NCBI RefSeq assembly: GCF_017921895.1
Contig: NZ_JAFIDN010000003.1
Coordinates: 310,001-374,000, forward strand
Direction of reading: 5' to 3'
Origin: Natronogracilivirga saccharolytica
GTDB lineage: Bacteria > Bacteroidota > Rhodothermia > Balneolales > Natronogracilivirgulaceae
DNA: 64,000 bases
Below, in pieces: positions 52,993-62,060 of the stretch. The translations under genes were made by a program, and so were the position numbers. How positions within the stretch are numbered: position 1 is the first letter of the stretch; each line of letters starts with the position of its first letter. Below the pieces are notes generated by a model. That model did no database searches. It was given only the letters and a program-made list of their open reading frames with translations, and had not been told where the DNA came from.

Positions 52993-54420
52993 ATGAATCC
53001 GGACCTTATCTCCGGAAACCGGCACGACACCGCTGTTGTGCCGGTTCCATTTTATCTGAAATGGCTGATTCTGCCGTTTGCTGCAATGATTTTTCTGCCG
53101 GCAGTTCTGTCAGCATCACAGAAGGGACAAAAACAGCTGGATCTTACCGTTTATCAGGGGTTCGGCTGGATACAGGACACCAGAACTTTTGAGCTGGTGG
53201 AAGGATCAAATGAAATTCGGTTCCCCGGCATCGCCAGACAGCTCGATACCGGATCGGTACGGCTTGAAAGTGACGGGGAGCTGATCTCCCTGCGAACCGA
53301 TATGGGGCATTACGGCTGGGATGATACTTTTGAGGATCTGAAAGGTGAGCAGGTCCGGCTGATCAGCAGCTACGGTGAGCTTGTGGAGGGAAAAATAAGC
53401 GATTATGTTCACGGCCGCCTCTATCTGGAAAAAAGTGACGGCAAGTACACCATGATTCCCAATCCGCACAGCTACCGGGTGGAGCTTAAGGAACTTCCCG
53501 GCCCACCCGCTTCCGGAGCAAATATCCTGGCCCGGGTGAACATGCATTCTGCCGGGGAATTCCCTGTTACACTTTCGTATGTTCTGGGTAACATCGGATG
53601 GAGAATGGACTATTCCCTTGTTGTTGATGAAGATACCGGAACCGGCGTGCTGACCGGACTGGCCGGTATCCGCAATGATACCGGAACGGATTTTAAACAG
53701 GCTTCAGTCAGACTGGTTGCCGGACAGATCAATGTGAGACCGGGTCATTTTCATGCTCCGGCAGATGCCAGGGGAGAAGTTGCGGCAATGGCCGAACAGG
53801 CTGATACGCAGCCTGACCGGTATTCTGATTTTTATGTCTATGAGATATCTGAAAAACTGGACCTTGAAAAGCACGGGATGTACCAGGTACCTCTTGTATC
53901 ATCGGAAAAGGTGTCTTTCCGGAAGCAGTACCGCCATATGATACGTCCATTCTCCGGAAGCAGTGATGACCCGCAAAACGCGGACATCCGTTTTATTTTC
54001 TCCAATACGGAAGAGGATGGATTGGGCAAACCGTTGCCGGCGGGCAATGCGCGGGTATATGCAAGGGAGGCAGAGGGGAGTGTCCGGCTGATCGGGCAGG
54101 ACCGCATTTCACATACATCCTCCGGAGATGAAATCCGTCTGGGCACGGGCAAGGCGTTTGACATCCGCGTCATCGAAACCGTGACCGGGAGAGAGGAGAT
54201 AAGCCGAAACGTCCGCGAGGAGGACCGGAAAATCACGGCGAAGAACGAATCAGAAGAACCGGTAACCGTCACGCTTGAACTTCCGCTGCACCGGAATATC
54301 ACTGTTACAGCATCCGATACAGATCCCGTGAGTGAAACAGCAGACCGGAAGGTATACGAGATCAGTGTTCCTGCGGAAGGAGAGCAGACGTTCAGCATTA
54401 CGCTTCGTCAGGGGAACTGA
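52993..54420 (+). CDS. Exported DUF4139-domain protein
   Basis: A 475-residue protein of the DUF4139 family (no assigned function). The N-terminus is a long signal segment (WLILPFAAMIFLPAVLSAS). The N-terminal part (QLDLTVYQGFGWIQDTRTFEL ... EIRFPGI) and the long beta-rich C-terminal domain with ISYVLGNIGWRMDYSL-like and RIGQDRISHTSSGDEIRLGTGKAFDI motifs match the family. Such proteins are envelope-associated in many bacteria; a role in surface adhesion or signalling is only a guess. It is convergent with hisA (17 bp). Confidence 0.8.
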   Translation: MNPDLISGNRHDTAVVPVPFYLKWLILPFAAMIFLPAVLSASQKGQKQLDLTVYQGFGWIQDTRTFELVEGSNEIRFPGIARQLDTGSVRLESDGELISLRTDMGHYGWDDTFEDLKGEQVRLISSYGELVEGKISDYVHGRLYLEKSDGKYTMIPNPHSYRVELKELPGPPASGANILARVNMHSAGEFPVTLSYVLGNIGWRMDYSLVVDEDTGTGVLTGLAGIRNDTGTDFKQASVRLVAGQINVRPGHFHAPADARGEVAAMAEQADTQPDRYSDFYVYEISEKLDLEKHGMYQVPLVSSEKVSFRKQYRHMIRPFSGSSDDPQNADIRFIFSNTEEDGLGKPLPAGNARVYAREAEGSVRLIGQDRISHTSSGDEIRLGTGKAFDIRVIETVTGREEISRNVREEDRKITAKNESEEPVTVTLELPLHRNITVTASDTDPVSETADRKVYEISVPAEGEQTFSITLRQGN

Positions 54421-54437
54421 TGCCCGTAAGCTGATAT

Positions 54438-55163
54438 TTACGCATCTTCATGAAAGGAGAGCATCTCTTCAAGGGAGATTTTTCCTTCATAGTAGGCGCG
54501 TCCTATCACGACACCATAAAGTCCTTCAATGGCAAGCTGTCGCAGGTCTTCTGTACTTGCAACGCCGCCTGATGCAATAGTGTTTACCATCGGATATCGC
54601 TGCGCTATTTCGTTGTAAAGTCCCGAGTTTACACCGGTAAGCATACCGTCCCGTGAAATATCGGTGCACAGAATGGTTTTTACTCCGACACGCACCATGC
54701 TGCCGAGGAAATCCATCGCATCTTCATCGGAAATGCGCTCCCATCCGCCATAGGCCATTTTGCCGTCCTTGATATCAAGGCCAAGGATGCATGTGTCCCC
54801 GCCATAGATATCCAGCGAGGCAATCCATTCATCCGGACGCTGAACGGCCATGGAGCTGCTGACTATACGGGATACGCCGACATCCATCAACGTCTGGATG
54901 TCTCCCCGGCTGCGGATACCTCCGCCAAACTGAACACTCACACCGGTTTTTTCAATAATATTTTCAATGACCGGCAAATTCATGAAACGGCCTTCGCGTG
55001 CCCCGTTGAGATCAACAACATGTATATGCGTGAAACCCGCTTCGCGAAATTTCTTGACAAAGGAGGCCGGATTATCAGAATAAACCGTAACCTCTTCGTA
55101 GTCGCCTTTTTTAAGCCGGACAACCTGCCCGTTAAGCAAATCGATAGCTGGAATAACTTGCAT
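54438..55163 (-). CDS. hisA: ProFAR isomerase
   Basis: HisA isomerises ProFAR to PRFAR, the step before HisHF. The 241-residue TIM barrel has the catalytic Asp in VIPAIDLLNGQVVRLKKGDY, phosphate sites VQFGGGIRSRGDIQTL and IASGGVASTEDLRQL, and the second Asp in TDISRDGMLTGVN. It is alone on its strand, with about 220 bp upstream to lgt. It is separated from hisF by two genes on the opposite strand, so it must have its own promoter. Confidence 0.97.
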   Translation of the reverse strand: MQVIPAIDLLNGQVVRLKKGDYEEVTVYSDNPASFVKKFREAGFTHIHVVDLNGAREGRFMNLPVIENIIEKTGVSVQFGGGIRSRGDIQTLMDVGVSRIVSSSMAVQRPDEWIASLDIYGGDTCILGLDIKDGKMAYGGWERISDEDAMDFLGSMVRVGVKTILCTDISRDGMLTGVNSGLYNEIAQRYPMVNTIASGGVASTEDLRQLAIEGLYGVVIGRAYYEGKISLEEMLSFHEDA

Positions 55164-55387
55164 CGTTTAAAACACCTGTACTTATACTATTAATAAATGA
55201 CTTATCTGTTTTCAGAGATAAAGTAATAATGGCCGTTTACAGTCATCCTCCAATATACACTTGCCGTTGCAATAGTACACTGCTTTTTAAAAGAAAACCG
55301 GAAATAACAGTGGTGACTACCGGGCATTGCTTTATGTCAGACCATAATGCCTGCCAGGAAGATGCCGCTGCAATATCCTGATATATC

Positions 55388-56464
55388 TCAGGAGCGGGCC
55401 GGCTGGCGCCAGTTGACTTTTTTCCAAAGCACCCAGATCCCGAAAATGATAAACGGCAGACTGAGGAGCTGCCCCATGCCAAAAGCCCATGTTTCCGTAA
55501 AAGGAGCCTGTTCTACCTTGGTATATTCGATGAAGAATCTGCTGGTGAACAGAATGATCATGAATACCCCGGTGAGAAGTCCCTCAGGCGGATACTTCCG
55601 GTAATACTGGTACAGTGCAATCAGCACAACAAAAATAATAATGCAGAATATGGCTTCATAAAGCATGCTCGGGTGCCTGGGCAGCTCATCAACCCGTGCA
55701 AATATCACCGCCCAGGAGACGTCGGTTGGAAGACCGTAAATCTCCGAATTGAAAAAATTTCCAAGACGGATAAAAGCGCCTCCCAGAATTACAGGAATAC
55801 TCAACCGGTCTGTAAGCCAGAAAAAAGTGATTTCCGGATGCTTTCTGATAAAGAGCCAAAGCGCAAGCAATATGCCCACTGTAGCTCCGTGACTGGCCAG
55901 GCCGCCCTGCCAGATGTACAATACTTCCTGGATGTTCCGGATGTAGTAATCGAAGTCATAGAAAATCACATGACCCAGCCGGGCTCCGATTATGGTGGCA
56001 ATGACAATGTAGGTAAGCAGCCTGTCTGCCAGCGCCACATCTTTTCCGGCATCCCGGAACAGTTTGCGGCCGATAAAATATCCGATCAGAAAAGCCGAAG
56101 CAAAAAGCGCACCGTACCATCGTATCAGAATCGGGCCAAATTGTTCGATGGTTGGGCCGGGCAGAACAAAAAAGATCAGCTGGCCGGCAACAAGACATCC
56201 GATCAGCAGTCCCGCACTCTGCCAGCCGGTCAATTCGGCCGGTTCATCTTTGCCGGAGGAACCTCGCGAACGTCTCCGGCGCTTGTGCTTATCCGCTGAT
56301 TGTTTCCGCTTATCCGACTTTGCACCTTTGAGCAAACCCGGCAGAAGCAGAAAGGCCAGAATGGCAAGTATCAGACCGGGAATACTGAGCGCAAAAGGCA
56401 GTGTGACCTCACCAAGGTCCAGCATGACCGGGTTTCCTTCCCAGAAAAAAAAGTCATTATTCAT
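55388..56464 (-). CDS. lgt: Prolipoprotein diacylglyceryl transferase
   Basis: Lgt moves diacylglycerol from phosphatidylglycerol to the lipobox cysteine, the first step of lipoprotein maturation in the inner membrane. The 358-residue protein has the core motifs GGLASHGATVGILL (His), RLGNFFNSEIYG (Arg) and PRHPSMLYEA. It is longer than E. coli Lgt (291); after the first membrane helix a basic loop (KRKQSADKHKRRRRSRG, about residues 53-70) is inserted. Several lipoproteins in this window (the serpin, asparaginase and acidic lipoprotein) depend on it. It starts 8 bp after the cysS stop and is probably co-transcribed. Confidence 0.95.
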   Translation of the reverse strand: MNNDFFFWEGNPVMLDLGEVTLPFALSIPGLILAILAFLLLPGLLKGAKSDKRKQSADKHKRRRRSRGSSGKDEPAELTGWQSAGLLIGCLVAGQLIFFVLPGPTIEQFGPILIRWYGALFASAFLIGYFIGRKLFRDAGKDVALADRLLTYIVIATIIGARLGHVIFYDFDYYIRNIQEVLYIWQGGLASHGATVGILLALWLFIRKHPEITFFWLTDRLSIPVILGGAFIRLGNFFNSEIYGLPTDVSWAVIFARVDELPRHPSMLYEAIFCIIIFVVLIALYQYYRKYPPEGLLTGVFMIILFTSRFFIEYTKVEQAPFTETWAFGMGQLLSLPFIIFGIWVLWKKVNWRQPARS

Positions 56465-56472
56465 AGCTCAGA

Positions 56473-58002
56473 TCAGGATTTTTTATAAACGGAGCCATCG
56501 GGTCCGTCTTCGATTGTTATGCCGGCCTCTTTGAGACGGTCACGAATAGTATCAGCCATCGCCCAGTCTTTGTTCTTTCGTGCCTGCTGGCGGATGTCCA
56601 GCAGAAGCTGCATCACCTCGTCAAACGGAACATCCGACCCGGATGTCTCTTTTTCTGCGGGATTCCATATGGCAAGCACGTCTCTGCAGAACACAGTGAT
56701 GAATCCGGAAAGTTCGGAGATATTGGCCGGGATGTCGCCTTTCTGCAATGCCGGTTTCAAAGGCCTGAGCTTTTCAAACAGAAATCCGATGGCCTTGGCC
56801 GTATTGAAGTCATCATTCATGCGTTCATGCAGGCCATCCTGAAGCGCCTGAAGGTCAAAACTGTCACCGTTTTTGCCCGTGGATGAACCGGAAGCCTTGC
56901 CACTTTGGCCGGTGCTCTTTTCTCCGGACTGACTATTGCTGTCATCGCTCTCACCGCCAGCCTGATAGATCAGATCCAGGATTTCCGACAGATTCTGATA
57001 GCCGGCCTCTGTTGATTCCAGCGCAGACTCGGAAAAATCGGTGGTGCTGCGGTAATGACTTTGAAGCAGGAAAAAACGGATGATATCCGGCGACCAGGAT
57101 CTGCTGAGCAATTTGTGGCTTCCTGTGAAAAACTCCTCCAGTGAAATGGCGTTTCCGAGTGACTTGCCCATTTTCTGACCGTTCAGGGTCACCATGTTGT
57201 TGTGCATCCAGTAACGGACAAATGGCTCGTCGTGGGCTCCTTCGCACTGTGCTATCTCGCACTCATGGTGTGGAAACTGGTTTTCCAGACCGCCTCCGTG
57301 GATATCGATGGTGCGCCCGAGATACTTGGTAGCCATTGCGGAACACTCTATGTGCCAGCCGGGGAAACCGTATCCCCAGGGAGAGTCCCATTGCATGATG
57401 TGTGACTCATCGGCTTTTTTCCAGAGAGCAAAGTCGGCGGGATTTTTCTTGTCACTGCTGGTCTCGACGCGGGAGCCGCTTTCCGCTTCATCCAGACTGC
57501 GTCCGCTCAATTTTCCGTAATCCGGAAGTGTGGTGACATCAAAATAGACGTTTCCGTCAGCTTCGTAGGCATGGCCTTTTTCAATGAGCCGCTTGATCAT
57601 GGCTATCTGTTCCGGGATGTGGCCGGTTGCACGCGGGGAGATATCCGGTCGCTGAACGCGAAGCCTGTCCATATCCCTGAAGTAGCGATAGGTGTATTTT
57701 TCCGCCAGTTCCATGGGCTCCAGGCGTTCGATGCGCGACTGTTTGGCCATTTTGTCTTCCCCTTCATCGGCATCGTCGGTCAGGTGGCCGACATCGGTAA
57801 TATTTTGCACGTACCGGACACGGTAGCCCAGGTAGCGGAAATATCGTACAACCACATCGAAACTGATGTAACTCTTGGCGTGCCCGAGGTGAGGGTCACC
57901 GTAAACTGTAGGGCCACAGACGTAAATCCCTACAAAACCCTCTTTCAAAGGTTTGAATGGCTCTTTTTTTCTCGTCAGTGTATTGTAAATATGTACTTGC
58001 AT
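56473..58002 (-). CDS. cysS: Cysteinyl-tRNA synthetase
   Basis: CysS charges tRNA-Cys. I start at the ATG opening MQVHIYNTLTRKKEP (509 residues); an upstream TTG adds 16 unlikely residues. The class I motifs are present: the HIGH motif as DPHLGHAKSY, the KMSKS motif as KMGKSLGNAI, and the zinc ligands Cys in CGPTVY, WHIECSAMATKYLG and HHECEIAQCEGAH. The Gly in KMGKS replaces the usual Ser. A low-complexity Ser/Gly linker (about residues 360-390) splits the C-terminal DALR domain from the core. It is followed by lgt 8 bp downstream. Confidence 0.96.
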   Translation of the reverse strand: MQVHIYNTLTRKKEPFKPLKEGFVGIYVCGPTVYGDPHLGHAKSYISFDVVVRYFRYLGYRVRYVQNITDVGHLTDDADEGEDKMAKQSRIERLEPMELAEKYTYRYFRDMDRLRVQRPDISPRATGHIPEQIAMIKRLIEKGHAYEADGNVYFDVTTLPDYGKLSGRSLDEAESGSRVETSSDKKNPADFALWKKADESHIMQWDSPWGYGFPGWHIECSAMATKYLGRTIDIHGGGLENQFPHHECEIAQCEGAHDEPFVRYWMHNNMVTLNGQKMGKSLGNAISLEEFFTGSHKLLSRSWSPDIIRFFLLQSHYRSTTDFSESALESTEAGYQNLSEILDLIYQAGGESDDSNSQSGEKSTGQSGKASGSSTGKNGDSFDLQALQDGLHERMNDDFNTAKAIGFLFEKLRPLKPALQKGDIPANISELSGFITVFCRDVLAIWNPAEKETSGSDVPFDEVMQLLLDIRQQARKNKDWAMADTIRDRLKEAGITIEDGPDGSVYKKS

Positions 58003-58254
58003 AAGTTTTTCCGGAAGGGCAAATCCGGCAATAATGTTTTTTAAAATCAATTTCCGGAGCCGGCAACGGGCAATTATCCTGATTTCCTCATCAAAAATTC
58101 CATTGTCCGTCCCGGCAAAACTGATTCAAAGATACAAAAGCCATGAGGAAAGCATAAATATTGAATGTAAAAAATCCATATTATCCAACGGATTGTCATG
58201 GATTTCTTATTTTTCCATGAACATTGACCCTGTACCATTGCGACCGGAGAGCAT

Positions 58255-59586
58255 ATGACCGACGAAAAGATTGACCTGCTGTACAAAAAACAGAATACGG
58301 AAGTAAGGGAGCTGTTTCTGCATGGTCTTGAAGAAGTTACTCCCGGGAAAATAATTCAGTCATCGGTTTCGCTTTCCGGTGACGAACTGGTCGTGTGCGG
58401 AAGGGCCTATGACTTGAAGGAGCTCGGGAAAGTCTGGGTTTTTGGTTCGGGAAAAGCCGCGGGGCATATGGCGGAATCTCTTGAGAATATTCTCGGGAGC
58501 CGTGTTTACGATGGCATTGTGATCTGTCCTTATGGACTGAAAACCGGAACAACCCGAATTCAGCAGTTTGAGGCTTCCCACCCGGTACCGGATCTCAACA
58601 GCCACACAGCCACACTTGAGCTTATTGATGTTGCCGGGGATGTCAGGGAGAATGATCTTGTACTCTTTGTGCTGAGCGGCGGAAGCTCATCGCTGCTATG
58701 CTCTCCGCCGGAAGAAATTGACCTTGAAGACATCCGTGAGCTGAACCGGCAGCTGCTGAGCTGCGGTGCTCCGATTCGCGAAATGAACAGGATCCGGAAA
58801 AGTGTTTCCGGAGTGAAAGGAGGCAAACTCCGTGACGTCTTCGGCAAGGCCATAGTGGAAGTGCTTGCCGTATCGGATGTTCCGGACAATGATCCGGCTG
58901 TGATCGGCAGCGGTCCTTTGGTGCATGACCCCGTTCCTTCAGGCGAGGCATTGCGTCTGCTTGAAAAGTATCAGATCGATAAAAAAGTCCCGCGCAGTAT
59001 CATTAAGTTTCTTGGAAAGGATGATCACTCTGATGTCGCGCCGCCGGAGCTTAAAACGTACTACAATATTCTGGCCAGTGTAGAAAAAGTTGCCGAAGGT
59101 ATACGGGAAGAAGCCGGGAAAAGAGGATACCATACATGGCTTAATGACGGTTTTGTTACCGGTGAGGCCCGAAAAGTGGCTCGTCAGATTGCTGGAAAAG
59201 CTTTTAAGGTTCTGGAGAACGGAGATCCGGTTTCGCTTCCCGCGGCATTGATATTTTACGGTGAGACAACGGTCACCGTTACCGGTTCCGGTAAAGGCGG
59301 CCGGAACCAGGAAATGGCTCTGGCCATGGCCCTGGCCATTGAAGGCAAACGCGGCATCACCTTTCTGAGCGCCGGAACGGATGGCCGCGACGGAGAGACG
59401 AACGCAGCCGGGGCGGTTTGCAACAGCATGACGGCAGCGGGGGCCAGAGAGATAGGTATTGATCCCGAATCATATCTCGAGAACAATGACTCCTGGAATT
59501 TTTTCAGAAAGACAGACGGATTGGTAATTACGGGCGTTACGGGTAATAACCTGATGGATATTCAAATTGTGCTGATTGAAAAATGA
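58255..59586 (+). CDS. Class II glycerate 2-kinase
   Basis: This enzyme phosphorylates D-glycerate to 2-phosphoglycerate, feeding lower glycolysis. The 443-residue protein has the MOFRL-type family segments: WVFGSGKAAGHMAESL, LFVLSGGSSSLLCSP, the LSDVPDNDP-like AVSDVPDNDPAVIGSGP, and the C-terminal GSGKGGRNQEMALAMALAI ... AGTDGRDGETNAAG. It has a GGAGA Shine-Dalgarno before its ATG. Its stop overlaps the start of the downstream BatB-like gene by 4 bp, so they are translationally coupled although their roles do not obviously match. Confidence 0.93.
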   Translation: MTDEKIDLLYKKQNTEVRELFLHGLEEVTPGKIIQSSVSLSGDELVVCGRAYDLKELGKVWVFGSGKAAGHMAESLENILGSRVYDGIVICPYGLKTGTTRIQQFEASHPVPDLNSHTATLELIDVAGDVRENDLVLFVLSGGSSSLLCSPPEEIDLEDIRELNRQLLSCGAPIREMNRIRKSVSGVKGGKLRDVFGKAIVEVLAVSDVPDNDPAVIGSGPLVHDPVPSGEALRLLEKYQIDKKVPRSIIKFLGKDDHSDVAPPELKTYYNILASVEKVAEGIREEAGKRGYHTWLNDGFVTGEARKVARQIAGKAFKVLENGDPVSLPAALIFYGETTVTVTGSGKGGRNQEMALAMALAIEGKRGITFLSAGTDGRDGETNAAGAVCNSMTAAGAREIGIDPESYLENNDSWNFFRKTDGLVITGVTGNNLMDIQIVLIEK

Positions 59587-60611
59587 TTTGGGAATCACCC
59601 GGATACTTATTTCTGCTGCTGCTTATACCGGCTTTATATTTCGGCGCCCGATATATCTCGGAGCAGATCCGGAAAAAAAGAATGGCCTATTTTTCAGATG
59701 AACTCTTTTCCCGCCTTCAGGCACACCGGGATGAAAGGACGCTGAAAATCAGGGAAGGACTGTTTTTTGCGGCACTTTTTTTCCTGATAATTGCGCTTGC
59801 AGGTCCCAAGGTGGGAACGGAAGTCAGGGAGGTGACCCGGGAACAGCTTGACCTGATTGTTGCCCTGGACCTGTCTCTCAGTATGAAAGCGGAGGATGTG
59901 CGTCCCAGCCGGCTTGAAAAATCGCGGTTTGAAATTGGCCGGATGATTGACCATATGCAGAATGACCGGGTCGGACTGATCGTGTTCACCGGTCATGCGA
60001 TGCTTCATTGTCCGCTGACAACCGATTATGCCGCATTCCGTATGTTTCTGGATATTGCCGAGCCCGATATCATGCCGTCAACCACCACGGACTTCCGTCC
60101 GATGTTCCGGGAGGCGGTTTCCGCTTTTGAATCATCCGGAAACAGCGAAAGCAACCGGGGGAGTGATCCTGCAAGGGTACTGGTGATATTCTCCGACGGG
60201 GAAGATCATTTCGACAGATACAGTGAACCGCTTCAGGAACTGATGGGGATGAATGTTCATATTTTTGCGGTCGGCATCGGCACTGAAGAAGGGGGAAGAA
60301 TTCCCGTTCCGCACCCCGAAACCGGCGAACTTCTGGATTATCATCGTGACAGACATGGGCAAATAGTCACAACACATCTTGTCCCTGAAACACTCAGGGA
60401 AATGGCGGAGATCACCGACGGCCAGTACTATCAAATATCACGAACCGCTCACAATATTGAAGGTTTTGTCAGACAGCTGCAGCAGTTTGACCGCAGCACC
60501 TTTGCCACGGAAGAGGTTACGGAATACAGGAACCGTTATGGCATTCCGGCTGTATTTGGGGCTATTTGTCTTATAGCCATGTTGCTTATACCCGGGTATC
60601 GTCGCCATTGA
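59583..60611 (+). CDS. BatB-like VWA-domain membrane protein
   Basis: A 342-residue inner-membrane protein with two N-terminal helices (YLFLLLLIPALYFG and LFFAALFFLIIALAG), a periplasmic VWA domain and a C-terminal helix. MIDAS residues are complete: DLSLSMKAED, the Thr in CPLTTDYAA and IFSDGEDHFD. The Bat proteins (with MoxR) form a Bacteroidota membrane complex linked to stress and cofactor assembly. The DLSLSM motif suggests BatB rather than BatA. No batA, batC, batD or moxR gene lies beside it here. It overlaps the glycerate kinase gene by 4 bp. Confidence 0.88.
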   Translation: MIWESPGYLFLLLLIPALYFGARYISEQIRKKRMAYFSDELFSRLQAHRDERTLKIREGLFFAALFFLIIALAGPKVGTEVREVTREQLDLIVALDLSLSMKAEDVRPSRLEKSRFEIGRMIDHMQNDRVGLIVFTGHAMLHCPLTTDYAAFRMFLDIAEPDIMPSTTTDFRPMFREAVSAFESSGNSESNRGSDPARVLVIFSDGEDHFDRYSEPLQELMGMNVHIFAVGIGTEEGGRIPVPHPETGELLDYHRDRHGQIVTTHLVPETLREMAEITDGQYYQISRTAHNIEGFVRQLQQFDRSTFATEEVTEYRNRYGIPAVFGAICLIAMLLIPGYRRH

Positions 60612-60668
60612 AAGCTTCCCCAAATACTAAAAAACTGATAAATTCAAAATTTGGCAGATTGGGGAATC

Positions 60669-61793
60669 ATGAAAAAATCACTTAGAGATGTTAAATCAGT
60701 ACTCGTATTAGGTATTGAAAATAATATTGTACTTCCTGTAATCAGGGCATTAGGACGATTAATGCCGCATGCCAAAATATTTACGCAATCACCCATCAGT
60801 AATGGCCGGCCGGCATGGGCATCTTCTAAATATATCGCGGATCACTATTATTTTCATACAACCGGAGACTCTGACAATTTAAGGGAGGTAATCGCCTGCA
60901 TTGAACGCACGCAAGCCGATATCATAATTCCGGCCAATGAAGACTATGTTCGATGGGTATCCAAAAATAAAGACACCATCAACAAACACACACTTGTCCC
61001 ACCTCTTCCATCACCCACGCAATTTGATCAGCTGGTTCCGAAACATAAGCTGAATGAGTTTTTAATCGATCACAATCTTCCGCACGCCAATAATTATCGG
61101 CTTGATGATCCCATTTTGCACAACTGGAATATTGAAGTTACTCATCTTATTCTAAAACCGATTCGTGGATCGTCGGGCACGGGAATGAAAAAAATAAGTA
61201 GTATTAAAGAGTTGCATGAAACCATCCAAAATCTGGACCCGGAAAAATATTTCCTGCAGGAAGAGATTGATGGCGAAATAATGGACTGCAGTTTACTTGC
61301 AATTGATGGCGAAATAAAAGCCTGGTCCATTAAAAAAAATCTTGCGAAAGTTGGCTATAACTTTTCTACTGCCATGGAGTTTATCGAGCACAACGAGATA
61401 TATAAAACAACGTGTAAGCTGGTTGAGCTTTCAGGGTATAGTGGATTGGCAAATCTGGATTATTGTCTGGATAAAAAAGACGGTCAGCCAAAACCGATTG
61501 ATTTTAACGCCCGATTTTGGGTCTCTCTTTTAGGTGCGAAAGCAGCCGGGATTGATTATACTGAACTGTACTGCCTGGCAGCTTTTGGCCACTCAATAAG
61601 CAGACGTGAGTATAATAAGTGTATTTATTTGATGGGAAAAAGCGCAATGAACCATTACAGGAAAAAGGTTTTGAGTCCTTTTTCAAAACATTCCTCAACA
61701 TGCATACACACTGACTTATGGGATAGAGTTACTGATCCGAAACCGGAAATTCTTCAGCTGATTAGAAACAGGTATCGTAGCGGCGTTACTTGA
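60669..61793 (+). CDS. ATP-grasp ligase, AT-rich, probably acquired
   Basis: A 374-residue ATP-grasp protein. The ATG at 60669 has a GGGG Shine-Dalgarno. The ATP-grasp core shows the binding Lys in LILKPIRGSSGTGMKK, the acidic pair YFLQEEIDGEIMD, and PIDFNARFWVSLLGAKAAG, close to the carbamoyl-phosphate-synthase-type ENPRFWGS motif. A ligase that joins a carboxylate to an amine is likely, but the substrates are unknown. Composition is unlike the neighbours: 60661-60720 is about 32% GC, against about 65% at 59341-59400. Horizontal transfer is the simplest explanation. No partner biosynthetic gene is adjacent. Confidence 0.85.
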   Translation: MKKSLRDVKSVLVLGIENNIVLPVIRALGRLMPHAKIFTQSPISNGRPAWASSKYIADHYYFHTTGDSDNLREVIACIERTQADIIIPANEDYVRWVSKNKDTINKHTLVPPLPSPTQFDQLVPKHKLNEFLIDHNLPHANNYRLDDPILHNWNIEVTHLILKPIRGSSGTGMKKISSIKELHETIQNLDPEKYFLQEEIDGEIMDCSLLAIDGEIKAWSIKKNLAKVGYNFSTAMEFIEHNEIYKTTCKLVELSGYSGLANLDYCLDKKDGQPKPIDFNARFWVSLLGAKAAGIDYTELYCLAAFGHSISRREYNKCIYLMGKSAMNHYRKKVLSPFSKHSSTCIHTDLWDRVTDPKPEILQLIRNRYRSGVT

Positions 61794-62060
61794 AATAGTA
61801 CATTTTTTAAATAGTAAACACTGCTGAAAGATTTCTTGTCAGCCCGTCAACGTAAACGAATCATTACATAAAGCCTTGGTATTACATCTGACGATAAAAA
61901 CCTGCAGGTTGTCGTTTCACCCGTTACCGGTTCGTTTATCCCATGGAGCCAGGATCCGGATCAGATGTTACTCTGCGATTTTTTTCATCAGCGGATTCCG
62001 GGTTGACTCAATCTCTGTTGAACCATATGTTTTTCCGCTTCAAACCGTTTTAAAATTACC

